Part shown: in pieces, positions 12,303 to 22,325 of the stretch
Numbering within the stretch: the stretch's first letter is position 1
Layout of the letters: every line of letters begins with the position of its first letter
Origin: Dissophora ornata
Lineage: Eukaryota > Mortierellomycota > Mortierellomycetes > Mortierellales > Mortierellaceae
NCBI GenBank assembly: GCA_025201705.1
Contig: MU616854.1
Location: 1-36,485, forward strand
Reading direction: 5' to 3'
Length of the DNA stretch: 36,485 bases
The notes under the pieces: model-generated
The model's input: only the letters and a program-made list of their open reading frames with translations
What the model was told of the DNA's origin: nothing
Databases searched by the model: none
Position numbers and translations under genes: made by a program

Positions 12303-12463
12303 ATCCACAGAGAAACAGAAGGATAACACGGAATAAAGACATTTATTACGGGATGTTGTTACAGGGTCAATAGACGTAGCAATCGTAACTAATGAACAGG
12401 ATGGGGTAACTTTACAAAAGACTGCGAGTGGATATTTGAATGTTGGAATGTTGAGATAACAGA

Positions 12464-15004
12464 TTATGCCGCGTTTTGTGCGAGTGATGTCAGTGCTTGG
12501 GCAGCATCCTCATCTTTCTGGCTGCTCTTAATCTCCGACTCTAGCTTTTCGACAGCAACAACGGCGCCATGTTCATACTGGCGTTCAACTTGCTTCGATC
12601 TCTTGACCGCCTCTTCTCCCTCATCCTCTTCGTTATCATAACTTGCTAACTGCATTCTCTTCTTTGGGTTCGGACTTGCAGGGTATGACATGCTAGACGT
12701 AACAGACGACGTAGGCGAGGTAGGGCCATTCACCTCCATGAAATCTTCAGCTTTCTTCTTGTCTTGCATGCTTGACCTGGAGGAGACCCTACCCGAGGCG
12801 CTAGACGTGCTTCGCTTCCTTTGGACGTTCCACGGCTCTTCTTGAATAAAGATGGATTCCGGGTGTGACAATTTGGGTCGAGTATAATTTTGCGAAGGCG
12901 AAGCCGGCCGCTGCTGTTGCTGCTGCTGTTGGTAGTGGTAGGCCGAAGGATGACCATAATCTGACTGACCAGAGTGCGAGTGCCCATAAGGGTGAGCGTG
13001 GGGACTCGCAAATCCATGGTATGCGTAGGGTTGCGGCGAAGTTGTGCCATCATGCCCCCAGTTCGGGTGAGGCGAATTACCAGGCGAGGATGCAGAAAAT
13101 GGGCCCATGGAAGGTGATCGTGACAACATGGGCGACAACATTAAAGGCGAGATAGGGGGATGTTCTGCGGAGCGTGGGGACAAAGTCAAGCTGCTTCTGT
13201 TGCTGCTGGTTCCGCTTCTGGCTCCGCTGCCCATTGCCCCTCCTTGCTGGTAGGATGGATGCAAATGGTGGGGCTCTGGGATCATTAATGGCGGTAACGA
13301 AGTGCCTGTGCGATGAGACCGTCCAGAGAACAAAGGCCCTTGGCTGGAGTCCATACTGGGAATTACTTGTTTTTCGGTCGCAGACTCGTTCAGATGTCCA
13401 GATGGGGATTTGAGGTGCAGGTTGGCTAGCGACGAAATTGGTGGCAACGAAGGCGAAGTCAAAGAAGAGTGGCTCAAAAAAGGTGACAGCTGCTGTCTCT
13501 GATCTCTTTCTGAACCCGCTCTTCCGTCGACAATGTCCTCTCCTAGAGGGAAGTGGCTGTGGCGAGCATATGGCAGAGGCGAGATAGGTGAAGGCGGGAA
13601 CATAGGCGAGCTTGCGAATACACTTCCGGGGCTAGCTTGGTCTCCATTGGATGACGCAAATGAATTGGATCTAGGGCGAGAGTCCAGGCTGAAAGGATCC
13701 GCGGATGCTGTCGCCTTGAGGGCAGGGTCGCGATCGGTGGATGGACTGGGAGCGTCGGTGATGATGACTGGAGGTGGTACCATCTTTTTCGTGGAGGTGG
13801 AGGAAGAGACCTTTGTGGAGATGGAGGGGGTCGACTGATTCGAGCCTGCAGGCGAGGCAGAGCGCGAGCTGGAGTCACTGCGCTGGCTGAGCCCACTGTC
13901 GTCGTCCATGTCTTCCTCTTTCACCCTGTCATCCTCGTCTACATCTATGGACATCTCCCTATTCGCAGCATTATTGTTAGCGAAGTCGGCCATTGTCTTC
14001 TCGTGTCCGGCAGGGAGGGGAGCATCGTCTCCTTGGATCGTCTGAATCGAGCTTGAAAGAACTTGATTCGACTCGTTGAGGAACTTGATATGGTTCACAG
14101 CCCCACGCAGCACGTTGACACGGTGGCACTTTGACGTTGCCTCCTCGAGATGTTTGGGAGGGAGCAGCTTGGTAAGATCATCAATCAGCTGCATTTGCGT
14201 AGAAAGACCCAAGAAGAAACATGAATCAGTTTAAGCAATCGAATAAACTAAAGTCTCGGTCGTGTTCGATTGAAAGGCAGCACAAGATGAACGAACCTGG
14301 TTAATGCAGTCTCTGCGCTTACGCTCGACACGGTTGTGGGTCTCTCTCCTACGCTGGAGCTTGTCCAGTGCTGTCTTTGTATCGAGAGGCTTGCGGTTCA
14401 AGATGTTGACACCCGCAAGGTCAAAGGACTTTGTCGTCTTGAATGACTCTGAGGAGATGCTTCCTTCGAACCGGAATGTCATTGGTGTCTTCGCCCTGGA
14501 GGATTTGCCTGTCTCGGAGGAGGACTGCGAGTCTTGCTTCGAACCCTTGGTCTTTGGGCCTGCTTTCGCTTTTGGTGTCTTTGGTGTTGCAGCAGCCGCT
14601 TTCGCCTTGGTGGATGGCCAGGGTGTGGTTTCCACAGCTGGAGGCAGCGACCCATTGCCGTTGATGACAGGCCCGCCGCTGCCAACGTTGTTGCTGTGCT
14701 GGCCATATCCTTGCTGTGCAGAATGTCCTTGTCCTGGCGCATATGGATGGGCAGGCGGGGGGTATGAGGGGTAAGGCGCAGACCCGTAGGACTGGTACGG
14801 ATAGGGTGGATGCTGGGGATGGGCTGACGGTGATGGGCTGGGGCGGTCATGGTGTGGTGGAGGGGCATGGGGATAGTACGGGGCGTGGTGCTGGTGAGGA
14901 TAAGGTGGAGATGCGTGGTGTGCATAAGCATGGTTGCCAGGGCTCGAGTGCGAGTCAGGGTGCTGCCCATGTGATGGCCAGGGTGCGCCTGGGTGCGAAG
15001 TCAT
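12464..15004 (-). CDS. bHLH transcription factor, class B E-box type
   Basis: Nuclear regulator of 810 residues; exons 15004-14297 and 14188-12464, with a 108-bp GT-AG phase-0 intron inside the domain. The first exon is His/Pro/Tyr/Ser-rich and ends with the basic region and start of helix 1 (RRRETHNRVERKRRDCINQ). The second continues LIDDLTKLLPP, KCHRVNVLRGAVNHIKFLN. The basic region has His, Glu and Arg at the 5, 9 and 13 positions, which predicts binding to CACGTG-like E-boxes. The rest is long, Ser/Pro-rich and disordered, with a Gln run and a likely nuclear signal (PNPKKRM). There is no clear leucine zipper. The start chosen is the first ATG of the low-complexity N-terminus; the open frame upstream to 15292 looks like leader. 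The family member cannot be named with certainty. Confidence 0.88.
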
Positions 15005-17700
15005 TATTGTGTCTAGTGGAAAAGCAAAGGACGGACGGCTCGGCGCAGCTGTTCCAATTGCTGTTGTAGGAGATCTGGATAGACAAGGAAGGCAATAGTG
15101 GGGACAGATGGACTTGTGGAATGGGAGAGTGGAATGGACCAAATGAGTAGATGGGACAGGCAGATGGACACTTTTTTGCAATCTGCGACACGGGCAATAA
15201 AACAAGGTCTTGTCGATGAGGACGATAAAAATATGCTGTTGCCTGGTGGAGAGGGAATGAACGAGGGAATGGGGGCACTTGGAGCAATGCAAGTAATGAG
15301 GGTGGAGTGAATGGAAGAAGAGGGGTGGAGAGGGGGGAGAAGGGCGATATATAAAAAAACACCCACTACCCTCGAGGTGTGCCGTCCTGCGAGAGCACCA
15401 GCAATCCTCGGTAAGGCGAGTGGCGAATTCAATTCCCGGGAAGAGAATAAAAAATCACAGACTACCGACTGTATTGAGTTGCATCTTTTTTTTTTTTTTT
15501 CTTTATTGGTTTTATTTCCGCCGAAAAAGGGTAAAGAGGTACACCCAGTGCGCCCATTGACAACTCTCCTTATTGAACACACAAGGTTACAAACTACCCC
15601 ACCACGCAGACTACCCTGCCCGCTTCCGTCTCTCTTCCTCTCTCCGTCTCTCTTCCTCTCTCCGTCCCTCTCTCTTATTCGCATCGTTCTTCGCTGCAGA
15701 CACATCGATCTATATCAGACCAGAGTATGTCACGACACGATGCTCATAAGCAGCGCATGCTGCGATGTATTTCGGTCCGATTTTATAAAACGATAAATTG
15801 TCGGGTATGTTGCGTGCCCGATTATCCAGCGTTAAAATAGAAACACCAAAAGGGCAACCTGGACCCTTCTCAGCCTTCCATCCAGAACCACATGCATCGT
15901 CACCGACAACAACGCAACTCGTCTTTCGGAGGGATCTGTACTGCCAGCGCAATACAACAGGCCGTCCCCCCTCTTGTGTGGATTAATAAAAACACACCAT
16001 GTGGGCGCCAACGTACTCTATTGTGTGATCGCAATGTAAACCCAGGAAATCGACGACATAAAATCAACAATCACAGGCAAACAATCGGGAGTGCCTAGAA
16101 CACTGAAATGTCCGCGCCGAGTTGACCGGTCAATGTTGTACTGTAGCCTACGTTTTAGTTTTAACGCCGAAAAGCTGCTGCCTTTATCAAGGGCAGATCC
16201 ACAATGCGCGCTGCAAAAAGAGGAAAAAACGAACCATCATCCACTGCCAGTTCCGACAACAGCCCTGGTCTCATTCTTCAACAATTGCAGCCAGTGCTGG
16301 CTTGGGCTCAGGTTTACTCTTTAGAGTTGTATTTACACGATCGGCTCTTTATTTTTGTTTTATTTTTTTTTGTTTGGAGGGGCGATTTTTCTGCCCACTT
16401 GGATTTCTTCTTCCAGTTTTGGTCTCGGCGTACGGTCAAGCAAGTACCCGCATGGATGGTGAGTGCTGCTGGTTGGTCGGTTGTGCGGACAATCCATCGC
16501 GAGAAAATCTCATGAACGCTTGATTTTTTATTTGCGTTTGCCCTCACACCGCCAACCCCCCCTGCTGTTTTGTTATTTTTATCAAGGTGTTCAAAATGGA
16601 ACAGTCAAAAAGAACATTGCATCCCATTTGTGTTCTCGCCTACCTCCTTCCCTACTTTTCGCTCTCTTCGTCATGGAAAAACCTGATGCTTCCCATCTCA
16701 CTCGCACTCTTGCTGATTCAGACCTGAACTCTATTATCATCATTCACCATTCCTGCGGACATCACTCGCCCACATATTGACACAGTGCAATGACACCATT
16801 CGACAAAAAACACTACATCGCTTACCGAGAAAAAAACAGCAAATCTTAATTTCAAAGGATCGAATTCTTGGAAACTTCTCTTTCTATCCAACTGCCTGCA
16901 ATTCTCCTATTTTTGTCAACTCGTCGACATCCGACTTTCCCGTACTTTCAGCGACATGCACATGGCACTGCCTTTTCAAGTCTAAATGAATCTAGTTTTA
17001 TGCCTTTTTGCCCCCCTGCAGAATGATGAGCAGTGGTAGGCTGGGTTCATAAAAGGGTATGCGGGTCTCTGGTGCCGTGCTCGCCTGCATCAATCGCTGG
17101 GCGGGGATCCCGAACCGCTAAGTGATGAGGCTTTTTGTCCTTTGTTGTTCTTCTGGGTATAGATCAGAAATGAACCTGATTGTGCAAGAGAAAGTTGGTG
17201 GCGCTGACTCGATTGTCTCTGAATAGACAAGATGGTCGACAGATAGATAGACTATTGACGTCCTTGAACGGTTGCAGTTTGCAAACGAGCTTCATCTCTA
17301 GGTTGCCGGAGTCTTCTTGTTCCGAGTGCTGCCCAACAGGATTAAGGTAGTAGGGAGAACTCCACATCCCTTTCTAGAAATCCTGTAGTTGCAATTACAA
17401 CCCGCAAAGTTTATCACCGATGAGACCCTTATCGGTTACGCCGAAAGCTTAAAGTAAGAGAATCCTATTCCTTAATACTCGCTGTCAGACGAGCTGCGAC
17501 TTGGGGCGAAATAAGTACTATGGGGCTGTAGAACTATTCGGAGGATTCTAAAGCGGATTGCTATTCAAAGCACATCGTTGACTTAAACGGACCAAGGACA
17601 GAGCTCTTACTTGTTTCGTTCTTTCTTTTCTTCTGCACAGTCCACGCTCTTTCACGAAGTGTATACATCTTTTCTGAGATTTATTAATTTACCACCCTCA
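15005..17700. other. Long intergenic region, no gene recognised
   Basis: 2.7 kb between the bHLH start and the eL29 stop. The part next to the bHLH gene holds its leader and promoter, including a TATA-like minus-strand motif at about 15346-15358. The remainder has T runs (for example 15486-15501) and many stop codons in all frames. Open frames do not exceed about 230 codons and are compositionally poor. A palindromic-looking GC stretch near 17100-17117 was checked as a tRNA and does not fold as one. Confidence 0.6.
15627..15676. repeat. CT-rich tandem repeat (about 19-bp unit)
   Basis: Two full copies and a partial third of a unit reading CCGTCTCTCTTCCTCTCT. On the bHLH sense strand it is a GA-rich tract about 620 bp upstream of the start codon. 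It may be a promoter GA element or a plain microsatellite. Confidence 0.7.
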
Positions 17701-18359
17701 TCAAATGACCTGGTTCTTCTTGAGAGCAGCAGCGGAACCCTTCTTAGCGAAACGCTGGTTACGGATGGACTTGGGGCAGACTCCCTTCAGCGAGGGGTGG
17801 CGCTGGGTCTTCACCTTCTTGATCCCATTGCGGTGAGCCTTCTTGTCTGTTGTTTTTTTTAGCGATGGACAGATATCAAATGTTGGCCCCTGTTAGCGGC
17901 AAAATTCAAGCGAACTCTTAGATACTAAAGAATCCAGGTTTCATGGTTTGGCAGCGCCCTTTCTTGCGGCAGATTGCTGTTGCATGATAACCCTCCGTTC
18001 CTGAAGAGATGCTCCAGAACAAATGCGCCATTTGGCTGTGGTCAGAAGGCTGTAGGCGAGCGGGACATAACTGTTTTCCTCTCTGTGCCTAAAATCATAA
18101 CGGAACAATCCTGTAGGCTGTAGGTTGTAGAGCAAACAGGCCAAAGCGACAGCCCGTGTCCTGATGCTCGTATAGATCCCGTAGTCGACATGTTCAGACA
18201 CTGTGCCCGGTACTCCTGTGTCCCCGGTCAGTTTCGAGCTCACATGATCCGGCGTTTGCGTCACTTCCAATTTCCTGTTGGGCAATTGTCCCGCGTTTTC
18301 CGGGGTTGGATTCAACACGTACTGTGGTTGTGGTTGGTATGGTTCTTAGACTTTGACAA
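17701..18359 (-). CDS. RPL29: Ribosomal protein eL29, start codon not AUG (gene or recent pseudogene)
   Basis: Protein of the large cytosolic ribosomal subunit. Exons 18359-18323 and 17846-17701 join across a 476-bp GT-AG intron (GTACGT donor, CAACAG acceptor) to give 60 codons. Exon 1 reads [11 protein letters not shown]; after the join [39 protein letters not shown]. That is unmistakably eL29. Codon choice is strongly biased, as in highly expressed genes. The oddity is the start: where Met is expected there is TTG, with an in-frame TAA three codons upstream and no ATG between. An upstream ATG exon spliced at the AAAG before TCT is possible but none was found. Two unusual residues (Cys and Ser where Asp and Phe are usual in VDPKF) fit either a divergent gene or early decay. 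Confidence 0.75.
17941..18318 (-). other. 125-codon open frame filling the eL29 intron
   Basis: A GTG- or TTG-started frame covers nearly the whole 476-bp intron, on the sense strand but in a different frame from eL29. It contains a fairly hydrophobic stretch ([19 protein letters not shown]) and ends ARKGAAKP. I do not recognise it. It has no ATG near its beginning and could be chance. I see no convincing box C/D or H/ACA snoRNA in the intron. Confidence 0.2.
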
Positions 18360-18892
18360 TATGGATTAATCTATGCAATGGCAGATGGAGTGATGATGTT
18401 AGCTGTGAAGTTCACATGCTACTCGTCGCAGACGATTTCTCCATTTCCCGCACGTGCTGGACAGCACATTCTGATCTGCATGTTCCTTCAATCTTCCTCG
18501 GTGCATTCATTCAGGTCAAAGCTGGAACCTGAGAGTACAGCCAAATTAAGAGCACACAACAGACATGCTCTCCTGATCTACCGGTCTATCGCGCCTCGAT
18601 GGGTTGACAGCTTCTTCCTGCTGTCATAGATGCCTTTGGTTGTTCTGGCAATCCATCCGTCACTCGCATATCCTGCACTCTGCCAGTCCCTTACTCCCAC
18701 TTTCTCACATTCCGCTGTTGCCTTCTTCCGAAAGAAAATTGTATGCCACTTTTTCCAATTCCAGGCACGGAACTCAAATGCTCCAAAAGTGGCTTTGACA
18801 ATAAGCCCCTGTGGTCCGTGCACAAGCCAGTGTTTATTAGGGACCCTGAAAGCGGATCCATCGGTGTGCTTTTCAAATGGTATCTTGGTGCG
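18360..18892 (-). other. Intergenic with an in-frame open extension after the secreted-protein stop
   Basis: 533 bases between the stop of the secreted protein (18895-18893, TAA followed by C) and eL29. The same frame stays open for 105 codons after that TAA, to 18578, reading for example RVPNKHWLVHGPQGLIVKAT and AFEFRAWNWKKWHTIFF. It may be 3' untranslated sequence that is open by chance, a readthrough extension, or the remnant of another gene. No start codon or splice acceptor clearly belongs to it. 18360-18577 shows nothing but should contain the eL29 promoter. Confidence 0.35.
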
Positions 18893-20102
18893 TTAATCCA
18901 TTGCCTTTTTATCCTCATCTGCATCCTCATTTGTACCCTCCTCAGCTTTAAGAGTTTGTGCCTCCAACTCCTCGTTGAGCTCGTCAATGGCACCAATAGG
19001 ATCCGCCGCGACACGAAGACAAGCCTCCAAAGAGTTGGAGATACCCACAACAGCACCAAGGGCCACCTGGGCATAGTTCCTGATCTCTTCAGTGTCCCCA
19101 ACACGCAAGAGCTCTGTGCGGAACTGTTCCATAAGGTCCGCTGCAAAGATCGGACGCGTGGCTAATAGGGCATCGTTCGTGCTTGCAATCGACGACCTGT
19201 CAAGTAGATCCAGGAGTGAGAGCGATCCAGCTGCCAACCTCTTCAAGTCGCCGGATGCGCCTGCAGGCAGATTCAGAGCTGGACTCGTCTTTGTTGACTC
19301 TGAGATGACGAGACGATATATGTTGGCAAGATCATCGCAATGGGAGGGTTCGATATCAATTTTACGAGTTGTACCAATCGCGCATTTGATAACGTCGTTA
19401 AGCGGGGACTGGATACCGTTCAACGTTTTGACCAGGGGTGTGATCATAGGCTCTAACTGTCCGAAGGCGACCGCCCGCAGCGTGAGCCTTGCCGCTGTGA
19501 AAGCCATATTGACAGAAAAGTATGCGGACATTTTGCCGACCGCCAAAGCTGAATCCACGGTGTTGTTAAGATTGTCAATAGCAACCTTGACATAGTCAAG
19601 AAACTTGGCAAGTACAGGAATGTTCTGGGCAACACTCAGAGCATCCTTAATAGTTGTGGACGCACTCTTAACAACCTCCTTTGCTCCTACGCAGTCGACA
19701 GAGTCAACCTTGAAGTCCGAGTTTTCTTCCAAGTGATTCAAGAGATGGGCGCGAAACTCGAGCTCCGAGATCACAGCGGACAACTCATCCGCCATGATGG
19801 CCAGTTGATCTTGGTTACTCTCAGGGGTCCAGGCGTAGCTCTGTGGAGTATCTCCGATAGGGGCCATGGGATCGAAGGCTTTTCATTTATCCCCAAAAGT
19901 AATAGATTGTAGTCACGCAAAAAAAAACATGAAACGTTAACAGAGCGATTGAACCGGATATATTAACACAAAGTACTGTATGACATTCGTTGCGCGTTTT
20001 TTTTTTCCTGCAATCTCGATTTATCGCGTCGCGGAGGGGTTTACCTTGGACCGTGACGCATGCAACGGCAGCGAGGCCGAGGGAGAGAGACACGATTCTC
20101 AT
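18893..20102 (-). CDS. Secreted helical protein of unknown function
   Basis: 347 residues from exons 20102-20045 and 19878-18893. The first exon is essentially a signal peptide (MRIVSLSLGLAAVACVTVQ), completed across the splice to ...VQA, with cleavage expected before FDPMAPIG. The mature protein is predicted to be almost all helix, Ala/Leu-rich with heptad-like spacing (ELSAVISELEFRAHLLNHL; VAIDNLNNTVDSALAVG). It has three Cys near SVDCVG, IKCAIG and SHCDDL, a further one in EACLRV, and an acidic tail ending DEDKKAMD. I recognise no family. The acceptor (GAAAAG) is weak by consensus, but the frame and signal peptide support it. Starting at the internal ATG of 19867 would lose the signal peptide. 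Confidence 0.78.
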
Positions 20103-20598
20103 GATGCGTCAACTACTGCTGCTGCTGGAAGGACAAGAGGATATTTTTTTTCGTGGTGGGATAATGACAAATGCGGGCGATGCGAAGAACAAGGCAGGGA
20201 TGGATAAACACAAATTGAAAAGAGGAAATTAATATTTAAAGACAAGGGGACAGCTTCCTTGGTGAACAACCCAGAACGTGTGAAAAAAAAAATACCTTGG
20301 GGTCTGAGAAAAAGGCACTCATGTTACTACAGATCTTGAGCAAGACGTCAACGAGAAAGGAGAGGCAAGGTGCAGAAATAGGGATTGCGGAAAAAAGGAG
20401 GGTGTTTTTGAATCAACAGCAGGAGAACAAGATATCTCCGTCGGGTGTATCCTTATTCGGAACAAAGGACTAATCTATCCTCGAACCACATCTACCAAGC
20501 GAACTGCTACTATCGGACCGACATGTTAACATCCCGAGCGTCAGCTCAATAAACGTGTAATTAAGGCAGATGTACAAAAGGCATGAATGATGGATTGA

Positions 20599-20904
20599 TT
20601 AAGCAACGCGGGATGCGCAATGAATAGTAGAATTAAAGCTGAGCATTCGATGCCGAGTAGATTGGCGGTAAGACTGTAGTCTCTTGTACAGCATGGCGCA
20701 ATGCGAAGTAACCTCTGCGAACCTCTGAACTTGCACAAAACGAGTGTCAAGGCGATCGGAGACTGCTGGTGTTGCGCACAGCTCATCTGCGACGTTTTTC
20801 GTCAGTCCGAGATTTCGGTTTACACGGCGACACGTGCCCAGCATGTAAAGATCTGCCTCCATTAACGCATCGTTCTTGACATTTTCTTCGTTGTTAGTTT
20901 GTTG
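20599..20904 (-). other. Possible exon or gene fragment, unidentified
   Basis: A minus-strand frame with ATG at 20862 reads smoothly (for example RRVNRNLGLTKNVADELCAT, then FVQVQRFAEVTSHCAMLYKR) and stays open upstream of that ATG into a Lys/Asn/Glu-rich stretch, where a CTAAC motif followed by GAAG could be a splice acceptor. It stops at 20599. Composition is protein-like, but no family was recognised and no partner exon was found, so it may be a relic or chance. Confidence 0.25.
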
Positions 20905-20954
20905 GGAAAAGAAATGTGTTCATTAATAACGATTATAGGGCTATTTATTTTTAG

Positions 20955-21049
20955 TCAACTACTACCAAGATTGCTACAAGGACTACTATCAAGCCCTCTG
21001 CCAGCTCAATAAACTGCCCAGGATGCGCGACAAGGACGTGGTCTGTTGA
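20955..21049 (+). pseudogene. Possible orphan terminal exon (Tyr/Cys-rich)
   Basis: Just after a strong acceptor-like TTTTTAG (20948-20954) the frame reads NYYQDCYKDYYQALCQLNKL, then PRMRDKDVVC and TGA. The codons are C-ending and coding-like, unlike the AT-rich surroundings. No upstream exon on the plus strand could be found, so it looks like the severed last exon of a small gene. The protein is not recognised. Confidence 0.35.
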
Positions 21050-21070
21050 ATCGCACCCCGTTAGTCTTTT

Positions 21071-21360
21071 GATTTTTTTTTTTTTACTGGAGGTCAAAAA
21101 AAAACTGACCGAAGCCCAAACTAGCTTGAGGGGGAGGTTTTTTTAATGAGGTCAAGAACAACGGCCGAAGCTCGAATGGGACAGAACCTCGAAGACTATC
21201 ATGTTGGTTGTTTTGTTTTGTTTTATTTTGAGGTCAAAGAAAACGAGCCTACGCCCAAAAGAAAGAGTTTTTTAACGAGGTCCAAGAGAAAAGCTAATGA
21301 AAACGAGGCCCCAAGAGAGTACACTTTGTAGTTCTTCAGCTCGAGTTTTTTTTTTAAGAC
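21071..21360. repeat. Degenerate tandem repeats (T run plus GAGGTC-A-rich unit)
   Basis: Four imperfect copies of a unit made of a T run, then (A/C)GAGGTC(A/C)AAGA-like sequence, then GCC(C)AA-like sequence. The GAGGTC cores lie near 21089, 21148, 21229 and 21277, and a further T run with a CAAGAG match lies near 21346-21370. Spacing is irregular (48 to 81 bp). Origin unknown. Confidence 0.55.
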
Positions 21361-22325
21361 TCAAGAGAAAACTATATGCAGTGGCGAAATAAGGTGGCAA
21401 AATGAGACTGAGGCATGTGTGTGAAAGAAGGAAAGGCACTGTGTGCGTTCAAAGGCGGTTTATTTTGTCTGTCTATACGCACTCTCTCTTTCTCGCGATC
21501 CATTATTGTTTAATTAAGTTACAGTTTGTACCCCTCAAAACAGATCAACCAAAAAAAAAAAAAAAAAGATTGTTGGGATGCATGTTTTCATATACATCCT
21601 GCATACGCTTCAATTCCTTTTTCAAAAGGAGAGTAACGCTGGGTTGCTGAACTACGTGGAATGGCCATACGAGAGAACACCAGCTGCATGGCACACATCT
21701 CATTCGACTATAGCGACGGATTTCGAACAAGTAATTTTATATTGGTGTGTGGGGTTCTTTGAGGGACAAATTAGGACCTGACTGCAGCACAACTTTAACA
21801 TTCGTCTATTTACACTTCTCCTTGGACCATTCTTCCTTCCTCGTCTATCTTCTACAGATTTTGCAGATGCATTTTCCTAGACAACATTTTTATGCTAAGG
21901 AAACATCCATGGATAGTAGTACCACACGACCCTAACTACGCTGAAAAGGCAACCACGGTCAATGCAGCAAAGAGGTTTGGGCATGATAGATCTTGAGACT
22001 ATTCACTTGGTAGAATCTGGTATACATCTAGGAGCTATGAGAAAAAGAGTTGGCTGAAAGCAGGTTCATATGACTGGGCACTGGAATAAGTTCAATGCCC
22101 TTCATTGCTAAACAGCCTGCAAAGACAAAAACACATGTCTAGGCTGGTTTGGTAAAAGGAAATCCGATAGAATTTAGGGTCACAACCTTGCGATTCACGA
22201 ATCACTCGATGCACGTCCAGTAGACTAGCATGTCATTTCACATTAACCGGAAATTTTTACGACAAGCGGTCTGGGACAGAGATTTTTTTTTTGAAGGGCA
22301 GCAGGGTAACATCAATACACTTTCT

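Larger units (their letters stand above)
20103..22325. other. Gene-poor region with fragments and repeats
   Basis: 2.2 kb between two minus-strand genes. It contains the promoter of the secreted protein, two possible gene fragments (20599-20904 minus and 20955-21049 plus), a block of degenerate T-rich repeats (21071-21360), and the 3' flank of the dehydrogenase gene. From about 21400 to 22325 no coding pattern or repeat stands out apart from an A run near 21550-21567. Confidence 0.5.

Noticed and set aside
15005..15292. Upstream extension of the bHLH protein to an earlier start
   Set aside because: The added residues are Cys/Ser/Pro leader-like with no similarity to the rest, and the DNA is C/T-rich as in a leader.
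16122..16523. 133-codon plus-strand frame with a Phe-rich hydrophobic part
   Set aside because: The hydrophobicity comes from T runs (TTT codons); overlapping frames show the same effect and no start context or family is evident.
17060..17130. tRNA-like sequence on the minus strand around a TTCGGGATCC motif
   Set aside because: The B-box match is imperfect and no acceptor, D or anticodon stems can be formed at the right distances.
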